34,676 nucleotides of DNA, from positions 1 to 34,676 of the forward strand of contig CAIUKV010000006.1 in the NCBI GenBank assembly GCA_903899845.1, written 5' to 3'. Within the stretch, counting starts at the first letter, position 1. Each line of letters starts with the position of its first letter. A program made the position numbers and the translations under genes. The notes under the pieces are model-generated. The model had not been told where the DNA came from. It saw nothing but the letters and a program-made list of their open reading frames with translations, and did not search any database. Source of the stretch: an uncultured Actinomycetes bacterium. Its GTDB lineage: Bacteria; Actinomycetota; Acidimicrobiia; IMCC26256; PALSA-555. This document shows, piece by piece, positions 14,961 to 21,723 of the stretch.

Positions 14961-15200
14961 TCAGTTGACCAGGGCGACCGCCGCCACGATGACGGCGTAG
15001 ACGGCGAGGAAGGCGACCACGGTCGCGACCACCGCGGGGCGGGAGAAGGCGGGCGGCCGGGGCGGCACGCCGGCGAGGTCGCACCCGCAGTCCGGGCAGC
15101 GGGCGACCACGTCGTCGACCGGTCCCCCGCAGGCCGGGCACACCCCGCCGGTCAGACCGGGGCCGGGGTCGCCCGGCGGCCCCTCGGGCACGGCGCTCAC
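14961..15200 (-). CDS. Zinc-ribbon single-TM microprotein
   Basis: A 79-aa protein with two recognisable parts. CPACGGPVDDVVARCPDCGC (21-40) is a four-cysteine zinc ribbon (Cys21, 24, 35, 38), and residues about 56-78 form one hydrophobic helix, so the ribbon would be membrane-tethered, probably facing the cytosol. The GTG start overlaps the folD stop as GTGA, which indicates translational coupling. In Streptomyces and Mycobacterium a small membrane protein of family DUF3017 follows folD; this protein occupies that place but is different in build. Function unknown. It is too short for most automatic gene calling. Confidence 0.82.
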   Translation of the reverse strand: MSAVPEGPPGDPGPGLTGGVCPACGGPVDDVVARCPDCGCDLAGVPPRPPAFSRPAVVATVVAFLAVYAVIVAAVALVN

Positions 15201-16063
15201 GCCGTCACCCCGGCCCGGCGCTCGGCGCACTCGACCGCGTTGCGGAACAGCATGGCGATCGTCGTGGGACCGACGCCGCCGACCCGGGGGGTGATCCACC
15301 CCGCCACCGCCTCGCAGGCCTCGTCGACGTCGGGGAGGAGTCGGCGGCCCTCGTACCGGACGCCGCCCCCGACGACCACCGCGCCGGCCCGGATGTGCTC
15401 GGGCTGGAGGATCCCGGGAACGCCCGCGGCCGCGACCACGATGTCGGCCCGGCGCGTGTACTCGGGCCAGTCGGGCACCCCGGTGTGGACGACGGTCACC
15501 GCCGCGTTGCCGTGCGGCCGCTTCGCCGACATCAGGAGCGCGAGCGGGCGACCGAGCGTGATGCCCCGCCCGAGGATCACCAGGTTGCGCCCCGCCACCG
15601 GGATCTCGTAGTGGGCGAGGATCGCCTCGATCCCCGCCGGGGTGCAGGGCACCGGACCCGGGATGCCGAGGGCGAGGCGCCCCATGTTCAGTGGGTGCAT
15701 GCCGTCGACGTCCTTGTCGGGGTCGACGCACATCAGCGCCGCGTCGTAGTCGATGTGCGGCGGTGCCGGGTGCTGGACGAGGAACGCGTCGACGTCGGCG
15801 GCCGCGTTCATCTCCCGGATCGCGGCCTCGACGTCGGCCTGCGTCGCGTCGCTCCCGAGGTGCACGTGGGGTGAGGTCCAGCCGAGCTCCTGGGCCTTGC
15901 GCATCTTCATCCCGACGTAGCGCGCACTGGCGTCGTCGTCACCCACCAGGATCGTCCCGAGGCCGGGCCGGTGGCCGCGGGCCAGCAGCGCGGCGACCCG
16001 CGGCGCGAGGTCGGCGAACACCGCCTCGGCCACCGGGCCCCCGGGCATCATCACCGTCGTCAT
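15197..16063 (-). CDS. folD: Methylenetetrahydrofolate dehydrogenase/cyclohydrolase
   Basis: The 288-aa bifunctional enzyme oxidises 5,10-methylene-THF to methenyl-THF with NADP and hydrolyses it to 10-formyl-THF. Catalytic residues align with the E. coli enzyme: Tyr49 and Lys53 in ARYVGMKMRKA, Gln97 in FLVQHPAPP and Asp120 in DPDKDVDGMHPLN. The dinucleotide-binding loop is VILGRGITLGRPLALLM and the C-terminal GGVGPTTIAML signature is intact. The substrate loop reads QHPAP rather than the common QLPLP, a change also seen in other FolD groups. ATG 16063 has GGGGGAG about 5-8 nt upstream and follows purH by 9 bp. Its product feeds PurH and PurN. Confidence 0.95.
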   Translation of the reverse strand: MTTVMMPGGPVAEAVFADLAPRVAALLARGHRPGLGTILVGDDDASARYVGMKMRKAQELGWTSPHVHLGSDATQADVEAAIREMNAAADVDAFLVQHPAPPHIDYDAALMCVDPDKDVDGMHPLNMGRLALGIPGPVPCTPAGIEAILAHYEIPVAGRNLVILGRGITLGRPLALLMSAKRPHGNAAVTVVHTGVPDWPEYTRRADIVVAAAGVPGILQPEHIRAGAVVVGGGVRYEGRRLLPDVDEACEAVAGWITPRVGGVGPTTIAMLFRNAVECAERRAGVTA

Positions 16064-16072
16064 CGCTCCCCC

Positions 16073-17593
16073 TCAGTGCACGAAGTGGCGCTCGCCGGTG
16101 AAGACCATGGCGAGGCCGAGCTCGTCGGCCCGTTCGATCACCGCGTCGTCACGCATCGCGCCTCCCGGCTGCACGACGACGGTGGCCCCCGCCCCGGCCG
16201 CGACCTCGAGCCCATCGGGGAACGGGAAGAAGGCGTCGCTCGCGCACGCGCCGCCCTGCGCCCGGCCCGCCGCCTTCTTCGCCGCGATCTCCCCCGACTC
16301 GACCCGGTTCTGCTGACCCGCGCCGATGCCCCAGGCCACCCGGTCCTTGGCCAGCACGATCGCGTTCGACTTGACCCAGCCGCACACCCGCCAGGCGAAC
16401 TCGGCGTCGGCCCACTCGGCCTCGGTGGGCTCCCGCTTCGTCACGACCCGCCAGTCGGGGCGGGCCGCCGCGAAGTGGTGCGGGGTCTGGACGAGGAAGC
16501 CGCCCGACACCTGACGCACGTCGAGGGCCCACGGACCCGGGGCCGGCGCCTCGAGCAGGCGGGTGTTCTTGCGCTTGGCGATCAGGGCGTCGAGCGTGCC
16601 GGGGGCGTACCCGGGCGCGAGCACGACGTCGGCCTGGGGGCCCTCGACCATCCGGGCCACCGTATCGGCGTCGATCGGTCGGTTGCACGCGACGATCCCG
16701 CCGAAGGCCGAGCGCTCGTCGCACTCGAGCGCCCGCTGGTAGGCGGTGGCGAGGTCGGCCGCGACGGCCGCCCCGCACGGGTTGGCGTGCTTGATGATCG
16801 CCACCGCGGGCTGGTCGCCGAGATCGAAGGCCAGGCGCCAGGCCGCGTCGGCGTCGTAGAGGTTGAGGTACGACAGCGCCACGCCACTGTGCTGGGTGAT
16901 GGCGTCGAACCAGCTCGTCGTGCCGCGCAGCCGGTAGCGCGCCGCCCGCTGGTGCGGGTTCTCGCCGTAGCGCAGGGTCTCGTCGGTGCGGTGCAGCGGG
17001 AGCACCAGGTGCCGGGGCAGCTCCTCGTCGGCCTGCAACCAGCGGACCACCGCGGCGTCGTACGACGCGGTGAGGGCGAACGCCTCGAGCGCGAGCGCAC
17101 GACGGGTCTCGACCGTGGTGTTGCCGTGGGCCCGGATCTCGGCGACGACGGCGGCGTACTGCGCCGGCGACGTGACGATGGCGACCCAGGCGTGGTTCTT
17201 CGCCGCGGCCCGGGTCATCGCCGGACCCCCGATGTCGATCGTCTCGATGTCGGGTGCGTCGAGGAAGGGATAGAGGTTGCTGACCACGAGGTCGAACCCG
17301 ACGATGCCGTGCTCGGCCATGTCGGCGAGGTGGGAGGCCTTGCCCCGGTCGGCGAGGATCCCGCCGTGCACCTTCGGGTGGAGGCTCACGACCCGGTGGT
17401 CGAGCATCTCGGGGAAGCCGGTGATCGTGGCCAGGGGGACCACGGGGATCCCGGCCTCCTCGAGCGCCCGCGCGGTGCCGCCCGACGACACGAGCTCCCA
17501 GCCGAGGTCGTGCAGGTCCCGGGCGAGGTCCACCACCCCGGTCTTGTCCCACACCGAGAGCAACGCACGCCGCGTGTCCGCCTGCTGGCTCAC
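16073..17593 (-). CDS. purH: AICAR transformylase / IMP cyclohydrolase
   Basis: This 506-aa enzyme does the last two steps of IMP synthesis: formyl transfer from 10-formyl-THF to AICAR, then ring closure. The N-terminal MGS-like cyclohydrolase domain shows ALLSVWDKTGVVDLARDL, ELVSSGGTARAL, PEMLDHRVVSLHPKVHGGIL and VVSNLYPF. The C-terminal transformylase domain has RYGENPHQ, LSYLNLYDADAAW and the KHANPCGAA motif with the catalytic Lys-His pair, and ends with the AFFPFPDGLE block. Length is slightly below the common 515-530. The GTG start overlaps the purN stop as GTGA, so translation is coupled. The order purN-purH-folD matches other actinobacteria. Confidence 0.96.
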   Translation of the reverse strand: MSQQADTRRALLSVWDKTGVVDLARDLHDLGWELVSSGGTARALEEAGIPVVPLATITGFPEMLDHRVVSLHPKVHGGILADRGKASHLADMAEHGIVGFDLVVSNLYPFLDAPDIETIDIGGPAMTRAAAKNHAWVAIVTSPAQYAAVVAEIRAHGNTTVETRRALALEAFALTASYDAAVVRWLQADEELPRHLVLPLHRTDETLRYGENPHQRAARYRLRGTTSWFDAITQHSGVALSYLNLYDADAAWRLAFDLGDQPAVAIIKHANPCGAAVAADLATAYQRALECDERSAFGGIVACNRPIDADTVARMVEGPQADVVLAPGYAPGTLDALIAKRKNTRLLEAPAPGPWALDVRQVSGGFLVQTPHHFAAARPDWRVVTKREPTEAEWADAEFAWRVCGWVKSNAIVLAKDRVAWGIGAGQQNRVESGEIAAKKAAGRAQGGACASDAFFPFPDGLEVAAGAGATVVVQPGGAMRDDAVIERADELGLAMVFTGERHFVH

Positions 17594-18189
17594 CCCTCCA
17601 CCTCTCCGTCTCGTGGTCCGACCATCAGCTCGCGCAGCACCCGCGGGTACAGGCGGCGCTCGACGTCCTTGATGCGCTCGTGCAGGGTCGCGACCGTGTC
17701 GTCGGCCAGCACGGGCACGGCCTCCTGGGCCAGGATCGGCCCCTCGTCGACCTCGAGCGTGGCGAGATGGACGGTACAGCCGGTGACCTTGACGCCGCGG
17801 GCGAGGGCGTCGTCGACCGCGCGCCAGCCCTTGAACGCCGGCAGGAGCGACGGGTGGGTGTTCACGACCGCCCCCGGGTACGCATCGTGCACGGACCGGC
17901 CGAGGATGGTGCCGAACCCGGCCATGGCCACCAGGTCGATGCGGTGGGCCCGCAGCGCAGCGACGACGGCGCCGGTGTAGGCGTCACGGTCGAAGTCGGC
18001 GCCGAAGCTCTCGCGCGCCACCAGCTCGGTGGGGATGCCGGCCGCCTCGGCCCGTCCCAGCGCCGGGCACGGGCGGTCGGCCAGGACCACGGCGACGGGC
18101 AGCCCGGCCTCGAGCAGGGCCTGGAGGATGGTGCCGCTCCCCGATGCGAGCACTGCGAGCCGCCGCCCGCCGGGGGGATCGTCCGCCAT
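17590..18189 (-). CDS. purN: GAR transformylase
   Basis: A 199-aa phosphoribosylglycinamide formyltransferase, which moves a formyl group from 10-formyl-THF to GAR in purine synthesis. The phosphate-binding N-terminus is LAVLASGSGTILQALL (11-26). Catalytic residues Asn110 and His112 are in VVNTHPSLLPAFKG, and Asp148 is in TLEVDEGPI. GFGTILG is close to the usual GFMRILG. The length is normal. The ATG at 18189 is fixed by TAGGTT 6 nt upstream and no Shine-Dalgarno, so the purN-purH-folD-microprotein mRNA is probably leaderless. A 23-bp tandem repeat array lies about 50-150 bp upstream and may regulate the operon. Confidence 0.95.
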   Translation of the reverse strand: MADDPPGGRRLAVLASGSGTILQALLEAGLPVAVVLADRPCPALGRAEAAGIPTELVARESFGADFDRDAYTGAVVAALRAHRIDLVAMAGFGTILGRSVHDAYPGAVVNTHPSLLPAFKGWRAVDDALARGVKVTGCTVHLATLEVDEGPILAQEAVPVLADDTVATLHERIKDVERRLYPRVLRELMVGPRDGEVEG

Positions 18190-18195
18190 GCCCGG

Positions 18196-18201
18196 AACCT
18201 A
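18196..18201 (-). promoter_or_regulatory. -10 box TAGGTT, leaderless start of purN operon
   Basis: TAGGTT on the minus strand is followed by 6 nt and the ATG at 18189. It matches the mdh box exactly, including the next two bases. Confidence 0.6.
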
Positions 18202-18253
18202 GCCGCGCCCCCGGTGCGGTCCGGCAGCCGGACCCGGGCCGCCGGGGCCCGAG

Positions 18254-18352
18254 GATCCCTCCCATCCGGATCTGACGATCCTTCCCATCCGGATCTGACG
18301 ATCCTTCCCATCCGGATCTGACGATCCTTCCCATCCGGATCTGACGATCCTT
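18254..18352. repeat. 23-bp tandem array, four copies plus a partial
   Basis: Units at 18254-18276, 18277-18299, 18300-18322 and 18323-18345 are identical except for one base in the first, and seven bases of a fifth follow. Each unit holds the perfect palindrome ATCCGGAT (at 18264, 18287, 18310 and 18333), and across each junction GGATC-TGAC-GATCC forms inverted arms. There are no spacers, so it is not CRISPR. It is located between the divergent purN operon and the membrane protein gene at 18430, which fits a multi-site operator or an intergenic satellite. Confidence 0.97.
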
Positions 18353-18429
18353 GCGTCGACCCCGGTTTCGTGGTGGGCTGACGCCACTGCTGCCCCTGTC
18401 CGCGGGGCACCCCACCGACGGAGGAATCC

Positions 18430-18921
18430 GTGGATCTCTCGAAGATCTCGACCGGCGAGAAGGTCATCGGCATCGCCGGGATCGTGCTGTTCATCGACTC
18501 GTTCCTGGGCTGGCTGGGCTACAAGTCCGACCTCGGCCCGCTCGGCACCAACAGCGCCGCCGGCAGCGCCTGGGACTTCACCCTGCCGACCGTGGCCGTG
18601 CTCATCGGGATCGTGCTCGCGGTCGTGGTGATCCTGCGGGCCTTCGGCGTGACCGTGCCCGAGCAGCTCGGCCCGATCGGGCTCGGCTTCGCCTACCTCG
18701 TGCTCGGGGCCTTCGCCTTCCTGCTCGTGCTGATCAAGCTCGTGGTCGGGCCCGAGCTGCCTGAGGTGGCCAAGGCGTTCGGGGTCGAGAAGACCCGCGA
18801 GATCGGGATCTTCATCGGCCTGATCTGCACCGCCGGTCTCGCCGCGGGCGGCTACCTCGTCGCCAAGGAGAAGGGGCAGCTGCAGCTGCCCAAGGGCGGC
18901 GGCACCCCGCCGGCGGCCTGA
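18430..18921 (+). CDS. Four-TM membrane protein
   Basis: A 163-aa integral membrane protein with hydrophobic segments at about residues 12-30, 50-75, 78-107 and 124-143 and a polar C-terminal tail LVAKEKGQLQLPKGGGTPPAA. The loop after the first segment is Gly/Ser/Asn-rich. I recognise no domain with confidence. In Mycobacterium tuberculosis membrane protein genes also lie between sucD and purN, so this is probably the positional counterpart. The GTG start at 18430 has GGAGGA about 5-9 nt upstream, so unlike its neighbours it is led by a ribosome binding site. A strong hairpin follows the stop. Function unknown. Confidence 0.8.
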   Translation: MDLSKISTGEKVIGIAGIVLFIDSFLGWLGYKSDLGPLGTNSAAGSAWDFTLPTVAVLIGIVLAVVVILRAFGVTVPEQLGPIGLGFAYLVLGAFAFLLVLIKLVVGPELPEVAKAFGVEKTREIGIFIGLICTAGLAAGGYLVAKEKGQLQLPKGGGTPPAA

Positions 18922-18937
18922 CCCGCACCGGACGCCC

Positions 18938-18981
18938 GACGCGACACGCCCCCCGCCGCCGGGCGGGGGGCGTCGCGCGTC
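18938..18981. terminator. Bidirectional GC-rich terminator hairpin
   Basis: Perfect 12-bp arms ACGCCCCCCGCC (18946-18957) and GGCGGGGGGCGT (18962-18973) enclose a 4-nt loop, and outer arms GACGCG/CGCGTC (18938-18943, 18976-18981) extend it. It lies between the convergent membrane protein gene and sucD, so it could end both transcripts. No T-tract, as usual for high-GC actinobacteria. Confidence 0.75.
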
Positions 18982-18997
18982 CGGGCCGGACCGGGGC

Positions 18998-19882
18998 TCA
19001 GAGCCCGGCGACGATCCCGGCCATGAGCTCGCCCGCCTCGGTCGGGTTGAGGCCGACCTTCACGCCGGCCGCCCGCAGGGCGTCCATCTTGGCGTCGGCG
19101 GTGCCCTTGCCCCCCGAGATGATGGCGCCGGCGTGGCCCATCTTCTTGCCCGGAGGAGCGGTCACCCCGGCGATGTAGCTCACCACCGGCTTGGTGACGT
19201 TGGCCTGGATGAAGGCCGCGGCCTCCTCCTCGGCCGATCCGCCGATCTCGCCGAACATCATGATGGCCTTGGTCTCGGGGTCGGCCTCGAACCGCTCGAG
19301 GCAGTCGATGAAGGTGGTGCCCGGGACCGGGTCACCCCCGATGCCGACGCAGGTGGTGACCCCGATGCCCTTCTGCTGGAGCTCGTAGAGCGCCTGGTAG
19401 GTGAGGGTGCCGGACCGGCTCACGATGCCCACCGGACCACCCGGCTTGGCGATGTGCCCGGCCGTGATCCCGATGTTGCACTTGCCCGGGCTGATGATCC
19501 CGGGGCAGTTGGGGCCGAGCAGTTGCACCCCGGGGAAGTCCAGCTTCAGGCGGTTGTAGAACCAGGCCTCGTCGTGGGCGGGCACGCCCTCGGTGATCAC
19601 GACGATGAACTCGACCCCGCCCTCGGCGGCGTCCATCACGGCCGCCTTCACGCCGGGCGCCGGGATGAAGATGCACGAGGCGTTGGCGCCGGTGGCCGCC
19701 ACCGCGTCGCCGACGGTGGCGAAGATCGGGATGCCCTCGATGTCCTCGCCGGCCTTCTTCGGGTTGGTGCCGGCCACCACCTGGGTGCCGTACTCCCGGT
19801 TGAGCAGGCCGTAGTAACGGCCCTGGGAGCCGGTGAGGCCCTGGTAGACGACCTTGGTGTTCTCGTCGACGAAGATGCTCAC
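18998..19882 (-). CDS. sucD: Succinyl-CoA ligase, alpha subunit
   Basis: The 294-aa alpha subunit of succinyl-CoA synthetase, which makes ATP or GTP from succinyl-CoA in the TCA cycle. The CoA-binding N-terminus [24 protein letters not shown] is followed by [42 protein letters not shown] and the active-site loop [17 protein letters not shown], where His250 is the phosphorylated residue. The length is standard. GTG at 19882 overlaps the sucC stop as GTGA, so the subunits are translated together. A longer open frame upstream only shadows sucC. Confidence 0.97.
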   Translation of the reverse strand: MSIFVDENTKVVYQGLTGSQGRYYGLLNREYGTQVVAGTNPKKAGEDIEGIPIFATVGDAVAATGANASCIFIPAPGVKAAVMDAAEGGVEFIVVITEGVPAHDEAWFYNRLKLDFPGVQLLGPNCPGIISPGKCNIGITAGHIAKPGGPVGIVSRSGTLTYQALYELQQKGIGVTTCVGIGGDPVPGTTFIDCLERFEADPETKAIMMFGEIGGSAEEEAAAFIQANVTKPVVSYIAGVTAPPGKKMGHAGAIISGGKGTADAKMDALRAAGVKVGLNPTEAGELMAGIVAGL

Positions 19883-21027
19883 TTGGTCCCCTTCGCGAGG
19901 GCGACGGCCGTACGGGCGGCCTCGATCATGGTCGGCTGCATCTGCAGCTTCTCCGACAGGTGGGGCTGGAGCAGCTCCCGGCCGAGCTCGGCGTTGGTGC
20001 CGTCGAGCCGGATCACGATGGGCGCGTCGATCTGCACCCGGCCGAGGGCGGTGATGATGCCGTTGGCGACCTCCTCGCCCTTGGTGATGCCGCCGAAGAT
20101 GTTGATGAAGATCGACTGCACCTTCGGGTCGTTGTTGATCACCTCGAGCGCCCCGGCCATGACGTCGGCGTTGGCGCCGCCCCCGATGTCGAGGAAGTTC
20201 GCCGGGGTCCCGCCCACCTGACTCACGATGTCGACCGTGCTCATGGCCAGGCCGGCGCCGTTGGCGATGATGCCGACCGTGCCGTCGAGGCCGACGTACT
20301 GCAGCCCCTTGTCGTGGGCCGCGGTCTCGCGCTCGTCGCGATGCTGGATCGCGTCGTACTCCTCGTAGTCGGGGTGGCGGAACACGGCGTTGGCGTCGAC
20401 GGTGACCTTGGCGTCGAGCGCCTTGACCACACCGTCGGTGGTGAGGATCAGCGGATTGATCTCGCAGAGGTCGGCATCGCCGTCGACGTAGGCCTCGTAG
20501 AGCTTCACGAGGATGTCGACCGCGCCCTCGACCGCCTCGGGGTCGAGGTTGGCGGCGGCGACCCACTCGCGGCAACGGGCCTCGGTGAGCCCCTCGACCG
20601 GGTCCACGTGGATCTTGGCGATGGCGTCGGGGTCGGTGGCGGCGACCTCCTCGATGTCGACGCCACCCTGGGCCGACAGCATCCCGAGGTGCTTCTTCGC
20701 CGAACGGTCGAGGGTGAACGACGCGTAGTACTCGCGGGCGATGTCGCTGGCCTGCTCGATCCAGAGCCGACCGACCACGTGGCCCTTGATGTCGAGGCCG
20801 AGGATGTTGCCGGCGTGCGTGCGCACCTCGTCGACGGAGTTCGCGACCTTCACGCCCCCGGCCTTGCCCCGCCCACCGGTGAGGACCTGGGCCTTCACCA
20901 CGACCGGGCAGCCCAGCCGCTCGGCCGCGGCGACGGCCTCGTCGACCGTGAACGCGACCTCGCCGGCCGAGATCGGGATCCCGTACCGCGAGAAGAACAG
21001 CTTGCCCTGATACTCGAAGAGGTCCAT
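19879..21027 (-). CDS. sucC: Succinyl-CoA ligase, beta subunit
   Basis: The 382-aa ATP-grasp beta subunit pairs with SucD. It begins [18 protein letters not shown], the invariant N-terminus, then has [20 protein letters not shown] (ATP-grasp lysine loop), [13 protein letters not shown] (metal and phosphate binding), and [17 protein letters not shown] and NFLDIGGGA in the CoA-ligase domain. [19 protein letters not shown] is the conserved segment before the C-terminus. ATG 21027 is preceded by AGGAG at about 5 nt, so translation uses a normal ribosome binding site. It is divergent from a small membrane protein gene, and in M. tuberculosis the uvrD1 gene also lies next to sucC. Confidence 0.97.
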   Translation of the reverse strand: MDLFEYQGKLFFSRYGIPISAGEVAFTVDEAVAAAERLGCPVVVKAQVLTGGRGKAGGVKVANSVDEVRTHAGNILGLDIKGHVVGRLWIEQASDIAREYYASFTLDRSAKKHLGMLSAQGGVDIEEVAATDPDAIAKIHVDPVEGLTEARCREWVAAANLDPEAVEGAVDILVKLYEAYVDGDADLCEINPLILTTDGVVKALDAKVTVDANAVFRHPDYEEYDAIQHRDERETAAHDKGLQYVGLDGTVGIIANGAGLAMSTVDIVSQVGGTPANFLDIGGGANADVMAGALEVINNDPKVQSIFINIFGGITKGEEVANGIITALGRVQIDAPIVIRLDGTNAELGRELLQPHLSEKLQMQPTMIEAARTAVALAKGTK

Positions 21028-21225
21028 CGCACTCCTGGGACTCGCCGACGGTGGCGACCGGCGGCGGGCGCCGCCGGAGCGCCCTGCGCACCGGGCGGCA
21101 CGTTAGCCAGCCCGGGGCCGGTCGTGCCGGGTCGGACCGGGACCGACGGCCGGGCCGGGGTCGTTCCCGGACCGGTCCCGGGCGGCCCCGGGCGGGCCGG
21201 TGTCGGGAGGGCCCCGGACGCCGAC

Positions 21226-21231
21226 CACAAT
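21226..21231 (+). promoter_or_regulatory. -10-like box CACAAT before Rieske-like gene
   Basis: CACAAT is followed by 6 nt and the GTG at 21238. The first base differs from TANNNT. The remaining 21028-21225 region up to sucC is GC-rich with repeated GGTCGGACCGG-type words but no feature I can name. Confidence 0.35.
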
Positions 21232-21237
21232 GGGGGC

Positions 21238-21699
21238 GTGGCCATGACCCGGTCGGACCGGAAGCTGATCCTCGTCACCTCCGCGGTCCTGGTCGCGGCC
21301 GGGCTGTTCTTCGCCGGGGTGCTCGTCTTCGCCACCCGGACCACGTCCCCCGCCGCCGACGGCCCCGTGGCCCTCTACATCGGGCCCCAGGACGCGATCG
21401 AGGAGAAGCTCGACGAGGGCAGCCCCCTCTACTTCGCCAACCCGTTCGGGGGGCGGGGCTTCTGGGTCGACCGGGAGAGCGGGGTGTTGGTCGCCTACGA
21501 CGTGGGCCGCTACGACGACCCGGACTGCTCGGTGCGCTGGCGGGGCCGGGTGAACTCCTACATGGACTGCGAGGGCGGGCTCCTCACCCAGGCCGAGCTC
21601 GGCCGGCGGCCCCTGACCGTGCTCGCGACCGGACCTCGGGCGGGCAGCGTGCTCGTCGACGTCGACACCCTCGAGCCGCCGACCGGCGCCACCGGCTGA
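21238..21699 (+). CDS. Membrane-anchored Rieske-fold-like protein lacking cluster ligands
   Basis: A 153-aa protein with one N-terminal helix (about residues 9-33) and an extracytoplasmic domain. The domain reads like a Rieske beta fold: [28 protein letters not shown], then [11 protein letters not shown] and YMDCEGGLL. In Rieske proteins these last two segments are CTHLGC..W and CPCHGS. Here Cys97 and Cys111 align with the two disulfide cysteines, while all four Fe-S ligands are replaced (Tyr92, Asp94, Met109, Glu112). So the fold and disulfide could remain without a [2Fe-2S] cluster. This is my reading by eye, not a search result. GTG 21238 is favoured by CACAAT; ATG 21244 is the alternative. 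It converges on pcrA. Confidence 0.68.
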   Translation: MAMTRSDRKLILVTSAVLVAAGLFFAGVLVFATRTTSPAADGPVALYIGPQDAIEEKLDEGSPLYFANPFGGRGFWVDRESGVLVAYDVGRYDDPDCSVRWRGRVNSYMDCEGGLLTQAELGRRPLTVLATGPRAGSVLVDVDTLEPPTGATG

Positions 21700-21723
21700 C
21701 CCGGCGGCCGCCCCCGGGACGGC

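Noticed and set aside
13237-15000. 587-codon plus-strand open frame over mdh and the J-domain gene
   Set aside because: Antisense to two recognised genes, composition typical of a frame shadow, no domain.
18254-18352. CRISPR-like array
   Set aside because: Units are directly adjacent without spacers and no cas gene is nearby; it is a plain tandem repeat.
18199-18494. Small minus-strand peptides with repeated KDRQIRMGRIVRSGWEG-like text
   Set aside because: The repetition only reflects the 23-bp DNA repeat read through all frames (23 is not a multiple of 3); there is no start signal or homology.
19883-21091. Upstream extension of sucD into one 697-codon frame (possible fusion)
   Set aside because: The extra part is Arg/His-rich nonsense overlapping sucC in another frame; SucD homology starts exactly at the GTG at 19882.
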